This document shows positions 7,007 through 14,975 of a DNA stretch of 16,616 nt, one piece after another. The notes below the pieces were generated by a model. That model ran no database searches. It was not told the DNA's origin and worked only from the letters and a program-made list of their open reading frames with translations. The DNA lies in contig JAWWAC010000062.1 in NCBI GenBank assembly GCA_033721915.1, positions 1-16,616 on the forward strand. Direction: 5' to 3'. Position 1 is the stretch's first letter, and each line of letters begins with the position of its first letter. The DNA is from REBR01 sp033721915 (GTDB lineage: Bacteria > Pseudomonadota > Gammaproteobacteria > Pseudomonadales > Oleiphilaceae). A program made the position numbers and the translations under genes.

Positions 7007-8091
7007 TGCTGCTTTGGCTGACTGAATGGCTGTCACAGTTTATAGGCGCCTTTACTGTGTTTCAGTACCTGACATTGCGGGGCATCCTGGGGGTGCTGAC
7101 AGCGTTGCTGATCTCACTCTTTGTGGGGCCGGTGATGATCCGCCGTCTGGCCCAGTACCAGATCGGCCAGTCGGTGCGTGACGATGGCCCGCAAAGTCAC
7201 CTGAGCAAGGCCGGCACCCCCACCATGGGCGGTGCGCTGATTCTGGTGTCGGTAGCGATTTCCACACTGCTGTGGTCGGACCTGGGCAACCGCTATGTGT
7301 GGATCACACTGGCGGTGACGCTGCTGTTCGGTGCCATCGGCTGGGTGGACGATTACCGCAAGGTGGTGGAGCGCAACCCCCGGGGACTGCCCGGGCGCTG
7401 GAAATACTTCTGGCAGTCCGTGGTGGGCTTCGCTGCGGCCGCACTGCTGTACAGCACCGCCACACTGCCCCAGGAAACCACGCTGATCGTGCCCTTCTTC
7501 AAGGATGTGGCCCTGTTGATGGGTCCTTTCCTGTTTATCCTGCTCACCTATTTTGTGGTAGTGGGCAGCAGCAACGCCGTCAACCTCACGGACGGACTGG
7601 ATGGTCTGGCCATCATGCCCACGGTCATGGTGGCCGCCGCGCTGGGGATTTTCGCCTACGCCTCCGGCAACGCCATTGTGGCCGAGTACCTGCAGATCCC
7701 GAACCTGCCCGGCACCGGTGAGCTGATCATCTTCTGCGGTGCCCTGGTGGGAGCCGGCCTGGGGTTTCTCTGGTTCAACACCTACCCGGCTCAGGTGTTC
7801 ATGGGCGACGTGGGGGCACTGGCCCTGGGGGCGGCACTGGGCATCGTGGCAGTGATCGTTCGTCAGGAAATCGTGCTGTTCATCATGGGGGGCATCTTCG
7901 TCATGGAAACCCTCTCGGTGATTCTTCAGGTGGCCTCATTCAAGCTCACGGGACGGCGGATTTTCCGCATGGCACCGCTGCATCACCACTTTGAACTCAA
8001 GGGCTGGCCGGAACCGCGGGTCATCGTCCGATTCTGGGTAATTACCGTCATTCTGGTCCTGGTGGGACTGGCAACACTGAAACTGCGTTAA
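7006..8091 (+). CDS. mraY: Phospho-MurNAc-pentapeptide transferase MraY
   Basis: Polytopic inner-membrane enzyme that moves phospho-MurNAc-pentapeptide from UDP to undecaprenyl phosphate, making lipid I. The 361 aa protein (E. coli 360) shows about ten hydrophobic segments and the family motifs: GTPTMGG after the first cytoplasmic loop, D115-D116 in GWVDDYRK, NLTDGLDGL from N193, FMGDVGALALG with D268, and the HHH motif at 326-328 in PLHHHFELKGW. The acidic residues bind Mg2+ and substrate in known structures. AAGGA (6991-6995) lies 10 bases before the start. It stops with TAA, whose last two bases begin the AAGG that probably serves murD. Confidence 0.98.
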   Translation: MLLWLTEWLSQFIGAFTVFQYLTLRGILGVLTALLISLFVGPVMIRRLAQYQIGQSVRDDGPQSHLSKAGTPTMGGALILVSVAISTLLWSDLGNRYVWITLAVTLLFGAIGWVDDYRKVVERNPRGLPGRWKYFWQSVVGFAAAALLYSTATLPQETTLIVPFFKDVALLMGPFLFILLTYFVVVGSSNAVNLTDGLDGLAIMPTVMVAAALGIFAYASGNAIVAEYLQIPNLPGTGELIIFCGALVGAGLGFLWFNTYPAQVFMGDVGALALGAALGIVAVIVRQEIVLFIMGGIFVMETLSVILQVASFKLTGRRIFRMAPLHHHFELKGWPEPRVIVRFWVITVILVLVGLATLKLR

Positions 8092-8100
8092 GGCAACGGC

Positions 8101-9441
8101 ATGGCACTGATCACAACCGATCGCAGAACACTGGTGGTGGGACTCGGGCAGACCGGGCTCTCCTGCGTGCGCTATTGTCACGCCCAGGGCCGCGACCTGG
8201 CGGTGGTGGACAGCCGTGCCAATCCACCGGGCCTGGCGGCCCTCAAGGCCGAGTTCCCGGATCTGCACTGTCACACCGGGCCCTTTGATGCGGATTTCTT
8301 CCGTGGCTTCAACGAGCTGCTGGTCAGCCCGGGAATCAGCCTGCAGGAGCCGGCCCTACAGGCCGCACAGCGTGCCGGTGCCCGCATCTCCGGGGATATC
8401 GACCTGTTTGCCCAGGTGGCTAAGGCTCCCATCGTGGCCATTACCGGGTCCAACGGCAAAAGCACCGTCACCACGCTGGTGGCGCAGATGGCCGAGGAGG
8501 CCGGCGTGCGGGTGGCGGCCGGTGGCAACCTGGGGCCACCCGCACTGGAGCTGCTGGACGACGACGTGGAGCTGTATGTGCTGGAACTGTCCAGCTTCCA
8601 GCTGGAGACCACCGAGAACCTCTCCGCCAAGGCTGCCACGGTGCTCAATATCAGCGATGACCATATGGACCGCTATCCGGACCGCATGGCCTATTTCCAG
8701 GCCAAGCACCGCATCTTCCAGAACTGCGAGATCGCCGTGGTCAACCAGGACGAGCCACTCAGCCAGCCACTGCTGCGTGACGGCATGAAGCCACTGCTGT
8801 TTGCACTGGACCGGGTCAATCCGGGCACCTTCAGCACCCGTGAAGACGAGGATGGCCAGTGGATCACCTGGGGCATGGACAATGTGCTGCATACCCGTGA
8901 GCTCAGCCTCCGTGGCCGCCACAACCTGAGCAATATCCTTGCCGCCCTGTCACTGGGCAAGGCCGCGGGCCTGCCACTGGAGCCCATGCTCAGGGCCGCC
9001 TGCCGCTTCCCGGGGCTGCCACACCGTTGCCAGACCGTGCGAGTGCATCAGGGGGTGACCTGGGTCAATGATTCCAAGGGCACCAATGTGGGTGCCACCG
9101 CCGCGGCACTGGAAAGCCTGGCCAGTGGCGATGGACGCATCATTCTGATCGCCGGTGGCGATGGCAAGGGGGCGGACTTTGCCCCACTGCGTGCCGGCGT
9201 ACGGGCCCATTGCCGCTGTGTCATCGTGCTGGGCCGTGATGGGCCGCGATTGCAGGAAACACTCCGGCAGGAGGCTCCGGTTCTGCCGGTCCGGACTCTG
9301 GATGAGGCGGTCAGGACCGCCGCCGGGGAGGCCCGTGAAGGGGACCTGGTGCTGCTGTCACCGGCCTGCTCAAGCCTGGACATGTTTATCAACTACGAAG
9401 CCCGGGGCGACGCCTTTGCCCTGGCGGTGGAGGGGCTATGA
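8101..9441 (+). CDS. murD: UDP-MurNAc-L-Ala:D-glutamate ligase
   Basis: Cytoplasmic ATP-dependent ligase adding D-Glu as the second stem residue. An N-terminal Rossmann-like domain (LVVGLGQTGLSCVRY) is followed by the ATP loop GSNGKST at 116-122, LELSSFQLE, ISDDHMDRY and, in the C-terminal domain, NDSKGTN from residue 323. Length is 446 aa (E. coli 438). It begins 9 bases after mraY, with AAGG at 8090-8093 formed partly from the mraY stop. Its stop overlaps ftsW as ATGA. Confidence 0.98.
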   Translation: MALITTDRRTLVVGLGQTGLSCVRYCHAQGRDLAVVDSRANPPGLAALKAEFPDLHCHTGPFDADFFRGFNELLVSPGISLQEPALQAAQRAGARISGDIDLFAQVAKAPIVAITGSNGKSTVTTLVAQMAEEAGVRVAAGGNLGPPALELLDDDVELYVLELSSFQLETTENLSAKAATVLNISDDHMDRYPDRMAYFQAKHRIFQNCEIAVVNQDEPLSQPLLRDGMKPLLFALDRVNPGTFSTREDEDGQWITWGMDNVLHTRELSLRGRHNLSNILAALSLGKAAGLPLEPMLRAACRFPGLPHRCQTVRVHQGVTWVNDSKGTNVGATAAALESLASGDGRIILIAGGDGKGADFAPLRAGVRAHCRCVIVLGRDGPRLQETLRQEAPVLPVRTLDEAVRTAAGEAREGDLVLLSPACSSLDMFINYEARGDAFALAVEGL

Positions 9442-10598
9442 GTCAGATGGTCCTGAACCGTCCCTCCGCCACAGTCAGTGTGGGTCACCTGCAGGTGTTG
9501 CTGTTCACCAGTGCCATGCTGCTGGTGCTGGGAGCCTTGCTGATCACCTCCGCCTCCATGGATCTGGCGGGGGCCCATTACGGCAACCCCTTCCACTTTG
9601 GCCTGCGCCAGTGCATCTACATTGTGATCGGCATTGTGGCCGGGCTGGCGGTGGTCAACGTGCCGCTGTCCTGGTGGCTGCGCAGTGGCTGGCTGTGCCT
9701 GTTCATGGCCCTGGGGATACTGGTGCTGGTACTGACACCGTTGGGGCTGACCGTCAACGGCAGCACCCGCTGGATCCCACTGGGCATTATCAATGTGCAG
9801 GTCTCGGAAGTGGCCAAGATACTGCTGATTGCCTACATGGCCGGCTACGTGGTGCGTCGCCGCGAAGAACTGATCAATACCTGGGTGGGTTTCTTCAAGC
9901 CACTGGCGGTTCTGGTGGTGGCGGCCTTTCTGCTGGTGATACAGCCGGACTTCGGTGCCACCGTAGTGATCATGACCGCGGCCATGGGCATGATCTTTCT
10001 CAGTGGCGTGCGTCTGAGCCGCTTTATGCCACTGATCGGACTCTTTACCGCCGCTGCCGTGTTGCTGGTCGTTACCCAGCCTTACCGGCTCAAGCGGGTG
10101 GTGTCCTACCTCGACCCCTGGCAGGACCAGTTCAATACCGGCTATCAGCTGACCCAGTCACTGATCGCCTTTGGCCGTGGTGAGTGGACCGGTGTGGGGC
10201 TGGGCAACTCAGTGCAGAAGCTCTTCTATCTGCCGGAAGCCCATACCGATTTCGTGTTTGCCATTGCTGCCGAGGAATTCGGTCTGATCGGCTCACTGGC
10301 CATACTGGCCACCTTCACGGTGCTGATCTGGGTGTCACTGCGCATTGCCCGCAACGCCGAGAAAGCGGGCATGGCCTTTGGCGCCTGCTTCGCCTATGGC
10401 CTGGCCCTGCTGCTGGCACTGCAGGCCTTTATCAACATGGGTGTGAACACCGGCCTTCTGCCCACCAAGGGGCTGACACTGCCACTGGTGAGTTACGGCG
10501 GCAGCAGCATGATCGCCAGCTGCGTGAGCATTGCCATCCTGGCCCGGGTGGAAATGGAACGCCTGGATCTGCTGGAGCACAAGGGAGGGGATCAGTGA
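9438..10598 (+). CDS. ftsW: Septal lipid II glycosyltransferase FtsW
   Basis: SEDS-family integral membrane protein that polymerises lipid II into septal glycan with FtsI. The 386 aa sequence has about ten hydrophobic segments from residue 17 onward and SEDS motifs: NGSTRWIPLG, SEVAKILLIAYMAGY, IQPDFGATVV, and PEAHTDFVFAIAAEEFG with the conserved aspartate at 271, then GLLPTKGLTLPLVSYGGSS near the C-terminus. It is shorter than E. coli FtsW (414 aa), mainly at the termini. RodA is the alternative SEDS member, but the dcw location decides for FtsW. GGAGG (9429-9433) precedes the start by only four bases. It overlaps murD by four bases and murG by one. Confidence 0.97.
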   Translation: MSQMVLNRPSATVSVGHLQVLLFTSAMLLVLGALLITSASMDLAGAHYGNPFHFGLRQCIYIVIGIVAGLAVVNVPLSWWLRSGWLCLFMALGILVLVLTPLGLTVNGSTRWIPLGIINVQVSEVAKILLIAYMAGYVVRRREELINTWVGFFKPLAVLVVAAFLLVIQPDFGATVVIMTAAMGMIFLSGVRLSRFMPLIGLFTAAAVLLVVTQPYRLKRVVSYLDPWQDQFNTGYQLTQSLIAFGRGEWTGVGLGNSVQKLFYLPEAHTDFVFAIAAEEFGLIGSLAILATFTVLIWVSLRIARNAEKAGMAFGACFAYGLALLLALQAFINMGVNTGLLPTKGLTLPLVSYGGSSMIASCVSIAILARVEMERLDLLEHKGGDQ

Positions 10599-11677
10599 TG
10601 GCCAGGACCTTTCTCATCATGGCAGGCGGTACCGGCGGACACGTTTTTCCGGCACTGGCCACGGCACAGCGTCTGCAGTCACTGGGCCATCAGGTGCACT
10701 GGCTGGGCAGCCGTGGCGGCATGGAAGAGCAGCTGATCAGTGACAGTGGTATCCCGCTGTCACTGATCAGCGTGACCGGACTGCGTGGCAAGGGGCGCCT
10801 GGCGTTGCTGGCCGCGCCGCTGCGCCTGAGCCGGGCATTGCTGCAGGCTCTGTTGGTGCTGCGCCACGTGGCACCGGACGCGGTAATCGGCATGGGTGGT
10901 TTTGCCTCAGGTCCCGGCGGTATTGCCGCCTGGTTGCTGCGCAAGCCGCTGGTGATCCATGAGCAGAACGCCATCGCCGGAATGACCAATCGCTGGCTGT
11001 CGCGCTTTGCCACCACCACCCTGGAGGCTTTCCCCGGGGCTTTTGGCAGCCAAGTGGTCACCCGCTGCACCGGCAACCCGGTGCGCCCGTCGCTCAGTGA
11101 GCTGCCGGCACCTTCTGAGCGGCTGGCCGGGCGTGAGGGCCCGCTGCGGTTGCTGGTTCTGGGAGGCAGCCGTGGCGCCAGGGCCATCAACCAGGTGCTG
11201 CCGGTCACACTGGCCAGCATGCCCGCCGCCGAACGCCCCCAGGTGCGACACCAGAGCGGTAGCCCCGACCTGGTGGAGACCCGGGCCGCCTATGCGGATC
11301 TGGGCGTGGAAGCGGAGGTCAGCGCCTTTATTGAGGATATGGCAGAGGCGTATGGCTGGGCCGATCTGGTGCTGTGCCGGGCCGGTGCCCTGACACTGGC
11401 GGAGCTGTGCGCCGCCGGCGTGGCTTCGGTGCTGGTGCCTTTCCCCCACGCCGTGGATGACCACCAGACAGAAAACGCCCGCTTCCTGGCCAGTGGCGAG
11501 GCGGCACTGGTGGTGCCACAGAACGAACTGACCCAGAGCAACCTGCAGGCGCTCCTGCAGGACCTGCTGACGGACCGCAAACGGTTGCTGGCCATGGCCG
11601 TTGCCGCCCGTGAGCTGTCCCGCTCCGATGCCACCGAGCGAGTGGTCAATTATTGCCTGGAGGCCGCCGATGCCTGA
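10598..11677 (+). CDS. murG: UDP-GlcNAc:lipid I N-acetylglucosaminyltransferase MurG
   Basis: Membrane-associated GT28 glycosyltransferase that adds GlcNAc to lipid I, giving lipid II. The N-terminal glycine-rich loop GGTGGH is at 10-15, GMGGFASGPGG at 98-108, HEQNAIAG at 121-128, and the third G-loop GGSRGARAIN at 189-198. The donor-binding region reads CRAGALTLAELCAAG and PFPHAVDDHQTENA. Length is 359 aa (E. coli 355). The reading frame is open further upstream into ftsW, but the start at 10598 gives the canonical N-terminus and has GGGAGGGG (10583-10590) at good distance. Its last 8 bases overlap murC. Confidence 0.98.
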   Translation: MARTFLIMAGGTGGHVFPALATAQRLQSLGHQVHWLGSRGGMEEQLISDSGIPLSLISVTGLRGKGRLALLAAPLRLSRALLQALLVLRHVAPDAVIGMGGFASGPGGIAAWLLRKPLVIHEQNAIAGMTNRWLSRFATTTLEAFPGAFGSQVVTRCTGNPVRPSLSELPAPSERLAGREGPLRLLVLGGSRGARAINQVLPVTLASMPAAERPQVRHQSGSPDLVETRAAYADLGVEAEVSAFIEDMAEAYGWADLVLCRAGALTLAELCAAGVASVLVPFPHAVDDHQTENARFLASGEAALVVPQNELTQSNLQALLQDLLTDRKRLLAMAVAARELSRSDATERVVNYCLEAADA

Positions 11678-13121
11678 ACAACAGAACAAGCCACTGGTGT
11701 ACGAAGTGCCGGAAATGCGCCGCATTCGCCGCATCCATTTTGTCGGCATCGGCGGTGCCGGCATGTCCGGTATTGCCGAGGTGCTCTACAACCAGGGCTA
11801 TGAAGTCGCGGGTTCCGATCTGCGTGAAAGCCCGGTGACACAGCGACTGCAGGCCATGGGCGTGGAGATCTTTATCGGCCACAGGACGGAGAACGCCAAT
11901 GGCGCCGATGTGGTGGTGGTCTCCAGTGCCGTGGACGAGTCCAACCCGGAGGTGGCCGCCGCCCGTGAGCAGCGTGTGCCGGTGGTGCCCCGTGCGGAAA
12001 TGCTGGCTGAAATCATGCGTTACCGCCATGGCATTGCCGTGGCGGGCACCCACGGCAAAACCACCACCACCAGCCTGATCGCCTCCATCCTCGGCGAGGC
12101 CGGCATGGACCCGACCTTTGTCATCGGCGGCAAGCTCAACAGTGCCGGCACCAACGCCAAGCTCGGTGGCTCCCGTTACCTGGTGGCGGAAGCGGACGAG
12201 AGCGATGCCTCCTTTCTCCATCTCACGCCGGTGGTGGGCATTGTCACCAACATTGACGCCGACCATATGCACACCTATGGCGGTGATTTCGGACGGCTCA
12301 AGCAGACCTTTGTGGAGTTTCTCCACAACCTGCCTTTCTACGGCGTGGCAGTGATGTGCAGCGACGACGAGCGGGTGAGAGAGATCATGCCGAGGGTCTC
12401 CAGGGCCGTGATCACCTATGGCTTTAACGAGCAGGCGGACTTTCGTGCCGACCAGATTCGCCACGATGGCATGATGACCCGGTTCCGTGCACTGCGCCCC
12501 GATGGCCATGCCCCTCTGGAAGTGGCGCTGAGCATGCCCGGGCGGCACAACGTGCTGAATGCGCTGGCGGCCATTGCCGTGGCCACGGACGAGAAGGTGG
12601 CGGACCAGGACATCATCAATGGCCTGAAGGCCTTTGCCGGTGTGGGCCGTCGCTTCCAGGTGTACGGCGATTACCACTTCGGCAAGGGCGTGGTCACCCT
12701 GGTGGACGACTACGGCCACCATCCAAGGGAAGTGGAAGCGGTGATCCGCGGCATTCACGATGCCTGGCCCGGGCGGCGACTGGTGATGATCTACCAGCCG
12801 CACCGCTACAGCCGCACCAGTGACCTGTACGACGACTTTATTCCGGTGCTCTCCGAGACCGATGTGCTGCTGATGCTGGAAGTCTACAGCGCCGGCGAGC
12901 AGCCCATTCCGGGGGCCGACAGCCGAAGCCTGTGCCGCAGCATCCGCCAGCGGGGCAAGCTGGACCCGGTGTATGTGGAGGACCCCGACCAGATCGAATC
13001 ACTGCTGAGCAACCTGCTGCAGGACGGCGATCTTCTGATCACCCAGGGGGCCGGTGATATTGGCGCACTGGCGGCGCGTCTCTCGGCCGGTTCACTGTCA
13101 CCACAGGAGGACCCGTCATGA
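11670..13121 (+). CDS. murC: UDP-MurNAc:L-alanine ligase
   Basis: First Mur ligase, adding L-Ala to UDP-MurNAc with ATP. The N-terminal motif HFVGIGGAGMSGIAEVL and the ATP loop GTHGKTT (126-132) are diagnostic, followed by EADESDASFLHL, TNIDADHM and DDYGHHPREVE in the C-terminal domain. Length is 483 aa (E. coli 491). The open frame extends 23 codons further upstream inside murG, but ATG 11670 has GGAGG at 11659-11663, six bases away, and gives the normal length. It overlaps murG by 8 bases and ddlB by 4 (ATGA). In many bacteria murB follows murC; here ddlB does. Confidence 0.97.
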   Translation: MPEQQNKPLVYEVPEMRRIRRIHFVGIGGAGMSGIAEVLYNQGYEVAGSDLRESPVTQRLQAMGVEIFIGHRTENANGADVVVVSSAVDESNPEVAAAREQRVPVVPRAEMLAEIMRYRHGIAVAGTHGKTTTTSLIASILGEAGMDPTFVIGGKLNSAGTNAKLGGSRYLVAEADESDASFLHLTPVVGIVTNIDADHMHTYGGDFGRLKQTFVEFLHNLPFYGVAVMCSDDERVREIMPRVSRAVITYGFNEQADFRADQIRHDGMMTRFRALRPDGHAPLEVALSMPGRHNVLNALAAIAVATDEKVADQDIINGLKAFAGVGRRFQVYGDYHFGKGVVTLVDDYGHHPREVEAVIRGIHDAWPGRRLVMIYQPHRYSRTSDLYDDFIPVLSETDVLLMLEVYSAGEQPIPGADSRSLCRSIRQRGKLDPVYVEDPDQIESLLSNLLQDGDLLITQGAGDIGALAARLSAGSLSPQEDPS

Positions 13122-14089
13122 GCGATGCCTCTGTCAACGAGAATGCATTCACTGTGGATGACGCCACGCGCCAGCGGCTCGGACGGGTGGTGGTCCTCAT
13201 GGGGGGCGACTCCGCCGAGCGGCCCATCTCACTGAAAAGCGGCCGTGCCGTTTGCGATGCACTGGTCAGCGCCGGCGTGCAGGCCGAGGCGGTGGATGTG
13301 CGTGGCAAGGATCTGCTGAAGCTGGCCGGCAGCGGCCGCTATGACAGGGCCTTTATCGCCCTGCACGGCCGTGGCGGCGAAGACGGCACCGCCCAGGCCA
13401 TATTGCAGCAGGCCGGAATGCCCTACACCGGCAGCGGCGTCATGGCCTCGGCACTGGCCATGGACAAGCTGCGCACCAAGTACGTGTTTGCCGGTGCCGG
13501 GCTGCCCACACCGGCATTCCGCCTGATGAGCGGCGCCGACCAGGCCGGCACCATCTTTGAGGCACTGGGTGCCCCTCTGGGGGTCAAGCCGGCACGGGAA
13601 GGCTCCAGCATCGGTGTCTTCAAGGTGCACAGTGCCAAGGAACTGGCGGAGGCCTTTGCCAAGGCCGCCGAGCACGACCCCATGGTGCTGGTGGAGCGCT
13701 GGATTGATGGCCCCGAGTTTACCGTCAGCATACTCGGCAACCGGGCGCTGCCGGCCATCGGCCTGGCCACGGACCATGTGTTCTACGACTTTGAAGCCAA
13801 GTACGAATCCGACGACACCCTGTACCGCATTCCCTGCGGACTGGATGACAACGGTGAGGAGGCACTGCAGCAGCTGTCACTGGCCGCCTTCCGGGAACTC
13901 GATTGCCACGGCTGGGGCCGTGTGGACCTGATGCAGGACGCGGATGGCGCTTTGTGGCTGCTGGAGATCAATACCGTGCCCGGCATGACCGACCACAGCC
14001 TGGTGCCCATGGCCGCCAGGGCGGAAGGCATCGGCTTTGCCGAGCTGGTGGTGCGCATACTGCAGGACGCTCCGGAGGTGAGGGCATGA
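13118..14089 (+). CDS. ddlB: D-alanine:D-alanine ligase (DdlB type)
   Basis: ATP-grasp enzyme making the D-Ala-D-Ala dipeptide used by MurF. Visible motifs: GGDSAER (E34 matches the catalytic Glu of E. coli DdlB), HGRGGEDGT at 83-91, VKPAREGSSIG at 156-166, DFEAKY at 224-229, and D270, E283 and N285 of the metal site with PGMTDHSLVP following. The tyrosine at 229 corresponds to E. coli Tyr216, typical of D-Ala-D-Ala ligases rather than D-Ala-D-Lac enzymes. At 323 aa it is longer than E. coli DdlB (306), mostly from about 20 extra N-terminal residues. The start is well supported by AGGAGG (13105-13110), 7 bases upstream. Confidence 0.97.
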   Translation: MSDASVNENAFTVDDATRQRLGRVVVLMGGDSAERPISLKSGRAVCDALVSAGVQAEAVDVRGKDLLKLAGSGRYDRAFIALHGRGGEDGTAQAILQQAGMPYTGSGVMASALAMDKLRTKYVFAGAGLPTPAFRLMSGADQAGTIFEALGAPLGVKPAREGSSIGVFKVHSAKELAEAFAKAAEHDPMVLVERWIDGPEFTVSILGNRALPAIGLATDHVFYDFEAKYESDDTLYRIPCGLDDNGEEALQQLSLAAFRELDCHGWGRVDLMQDADGALWLLEINTVPGMTDHSLVPMAARAEGIGFAELVVRILQDAPEVRA

Positions 14090-14958
14090 GTTTCTATCCG
14101 CAAAGCCGCCATCCGGCGGCCCGTGAGACACGCCAGCGCAAGGTCCCCGGCCGGGGAGCCACCCAGGCCAGTCCCAGGGGGCCATCCGCCCTGTCCGTGT
14201 TTGGCGGGCTGGTTGGCGGCGGTCTGCGACGGGTGCCATGGCGTCGTGTGGCCCTGGGCGGCGTGGTGGCGCTGCTGGCCGGGCTGACCCCCTGGGGGGT
14301 CAGCGCCGGGCTGTCGCTGCTGGACCGGGATATCCAGCAGGTCACCGTCCAGGGCGACCTGCAGCGGCTGGATGCCGGGAAACTGGCCACACTCATGGCC
14401 CCCTGGGAGGGGCGCAGTTACTTCGCCACGGACCTTTCCCAGGTGAAAGACTGGCTGGAACGCCAGCCCTGGGTCCAGAGCGCGGCGGTCAGCCGCCAGT
14501 GGCCGGACACGCTAAGCGTGGAGGTGATCGAGCAGCACCCGGTGGCCTACTGGAATGAGCGCTCTCTGCTCAACCGGGAAGGGGAGGTGTTTGCACCGCT
14601 GGATTCCCGCACTGCAGGAGCCATCCCCGCTCTCAGCGGACCCCGCTCCAAAGCCCGGGAAGTGCTCGGTCGGGCACGGCAGTTTGCCGATCAGCTGGCA
14701 CCACTGGATCTGCGGCTGGCGTCCATGTCACTGGAAAACCGGGGCGCCTGGACACTGCAACTGGATAACGGCATCACACTGGCACTGGGACGTGACCGGG
14801 TGGACGAACGGTTCGAACGCTTTCTCGCGGTTTACGACAGCCATCTGTCTGCAGTGGCGGCGTCCGTGGAGAGAGTCGATGCGCGATACGACAATGGCTT
14901 GTCGGTGAAGTGGCGCGAAACGGAGACCGTCGCAAGTCGCGGCGATCACACATGGTAA
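14086..14958 (+). CDS. ftsQ: Cell division protein FtsQ
   Basis: Bitopic division protein linking the cytoplasmic divisome to periplasmic septal synthesis, in complex with FtsL and FtsB. The 290 aa product has a basic cytoplasmic tail (1-54), one transmembrane helix (about 55-77), a POTRA domain (about 82-152, IQQVTVQGDLQRLD to VEVIEQHPVAYW), and the FtsQ beta domain (from about 155). E. coli FtsQ is 276 aa; the extra length is in the tail. The frame is open far upstream into ddlB, but ATG 14086 has GGAGGTGA (14074-14081) and gives the normal topology. It overlaps ddlB as ATGA and ends with TAA, 17 bases before ftsA. Confidence 0.95.
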   Translation: MSFYPQSRHPAARETRQRKVPGRGATQASPRGPSALSVFGGLVGGGLRRVPWRRVALGGVVALLAGLTPWGVSAGLSLLDRDIQQVTVQGDLQRLDAGKLATLMAPWEGRSYFATDLSQVKDWLERQPWVQSAAVSRQWPDTLSVEVIEQHPVAYWNERSLLNREGEVFAPLDSRTAGAIPALSGPRSKAREVLGRARQFADQLAPLDLRLASMSLENRGAWTLQLDNGITLALGRDRVDERFERFLAVYDSHLSAVAASVERVDARYDNGLSVKWRETETVASRGDHTW

Positions 14959-14975
14959 ATGGCAGGAAATCACTC

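Noticed and set aside
9155..10183. Long + strand open frame of 342 codons across the murD-ftsW junction
   Set aside because: Out of frame with both genes, whose motifs are intact, and the product shows no family features.
11646..12803. Long - strand open frame of 385 codons inside murC
   Set aside because: Antisense shadow of murC in GC-rich DNA; murC itself is unmistakable.
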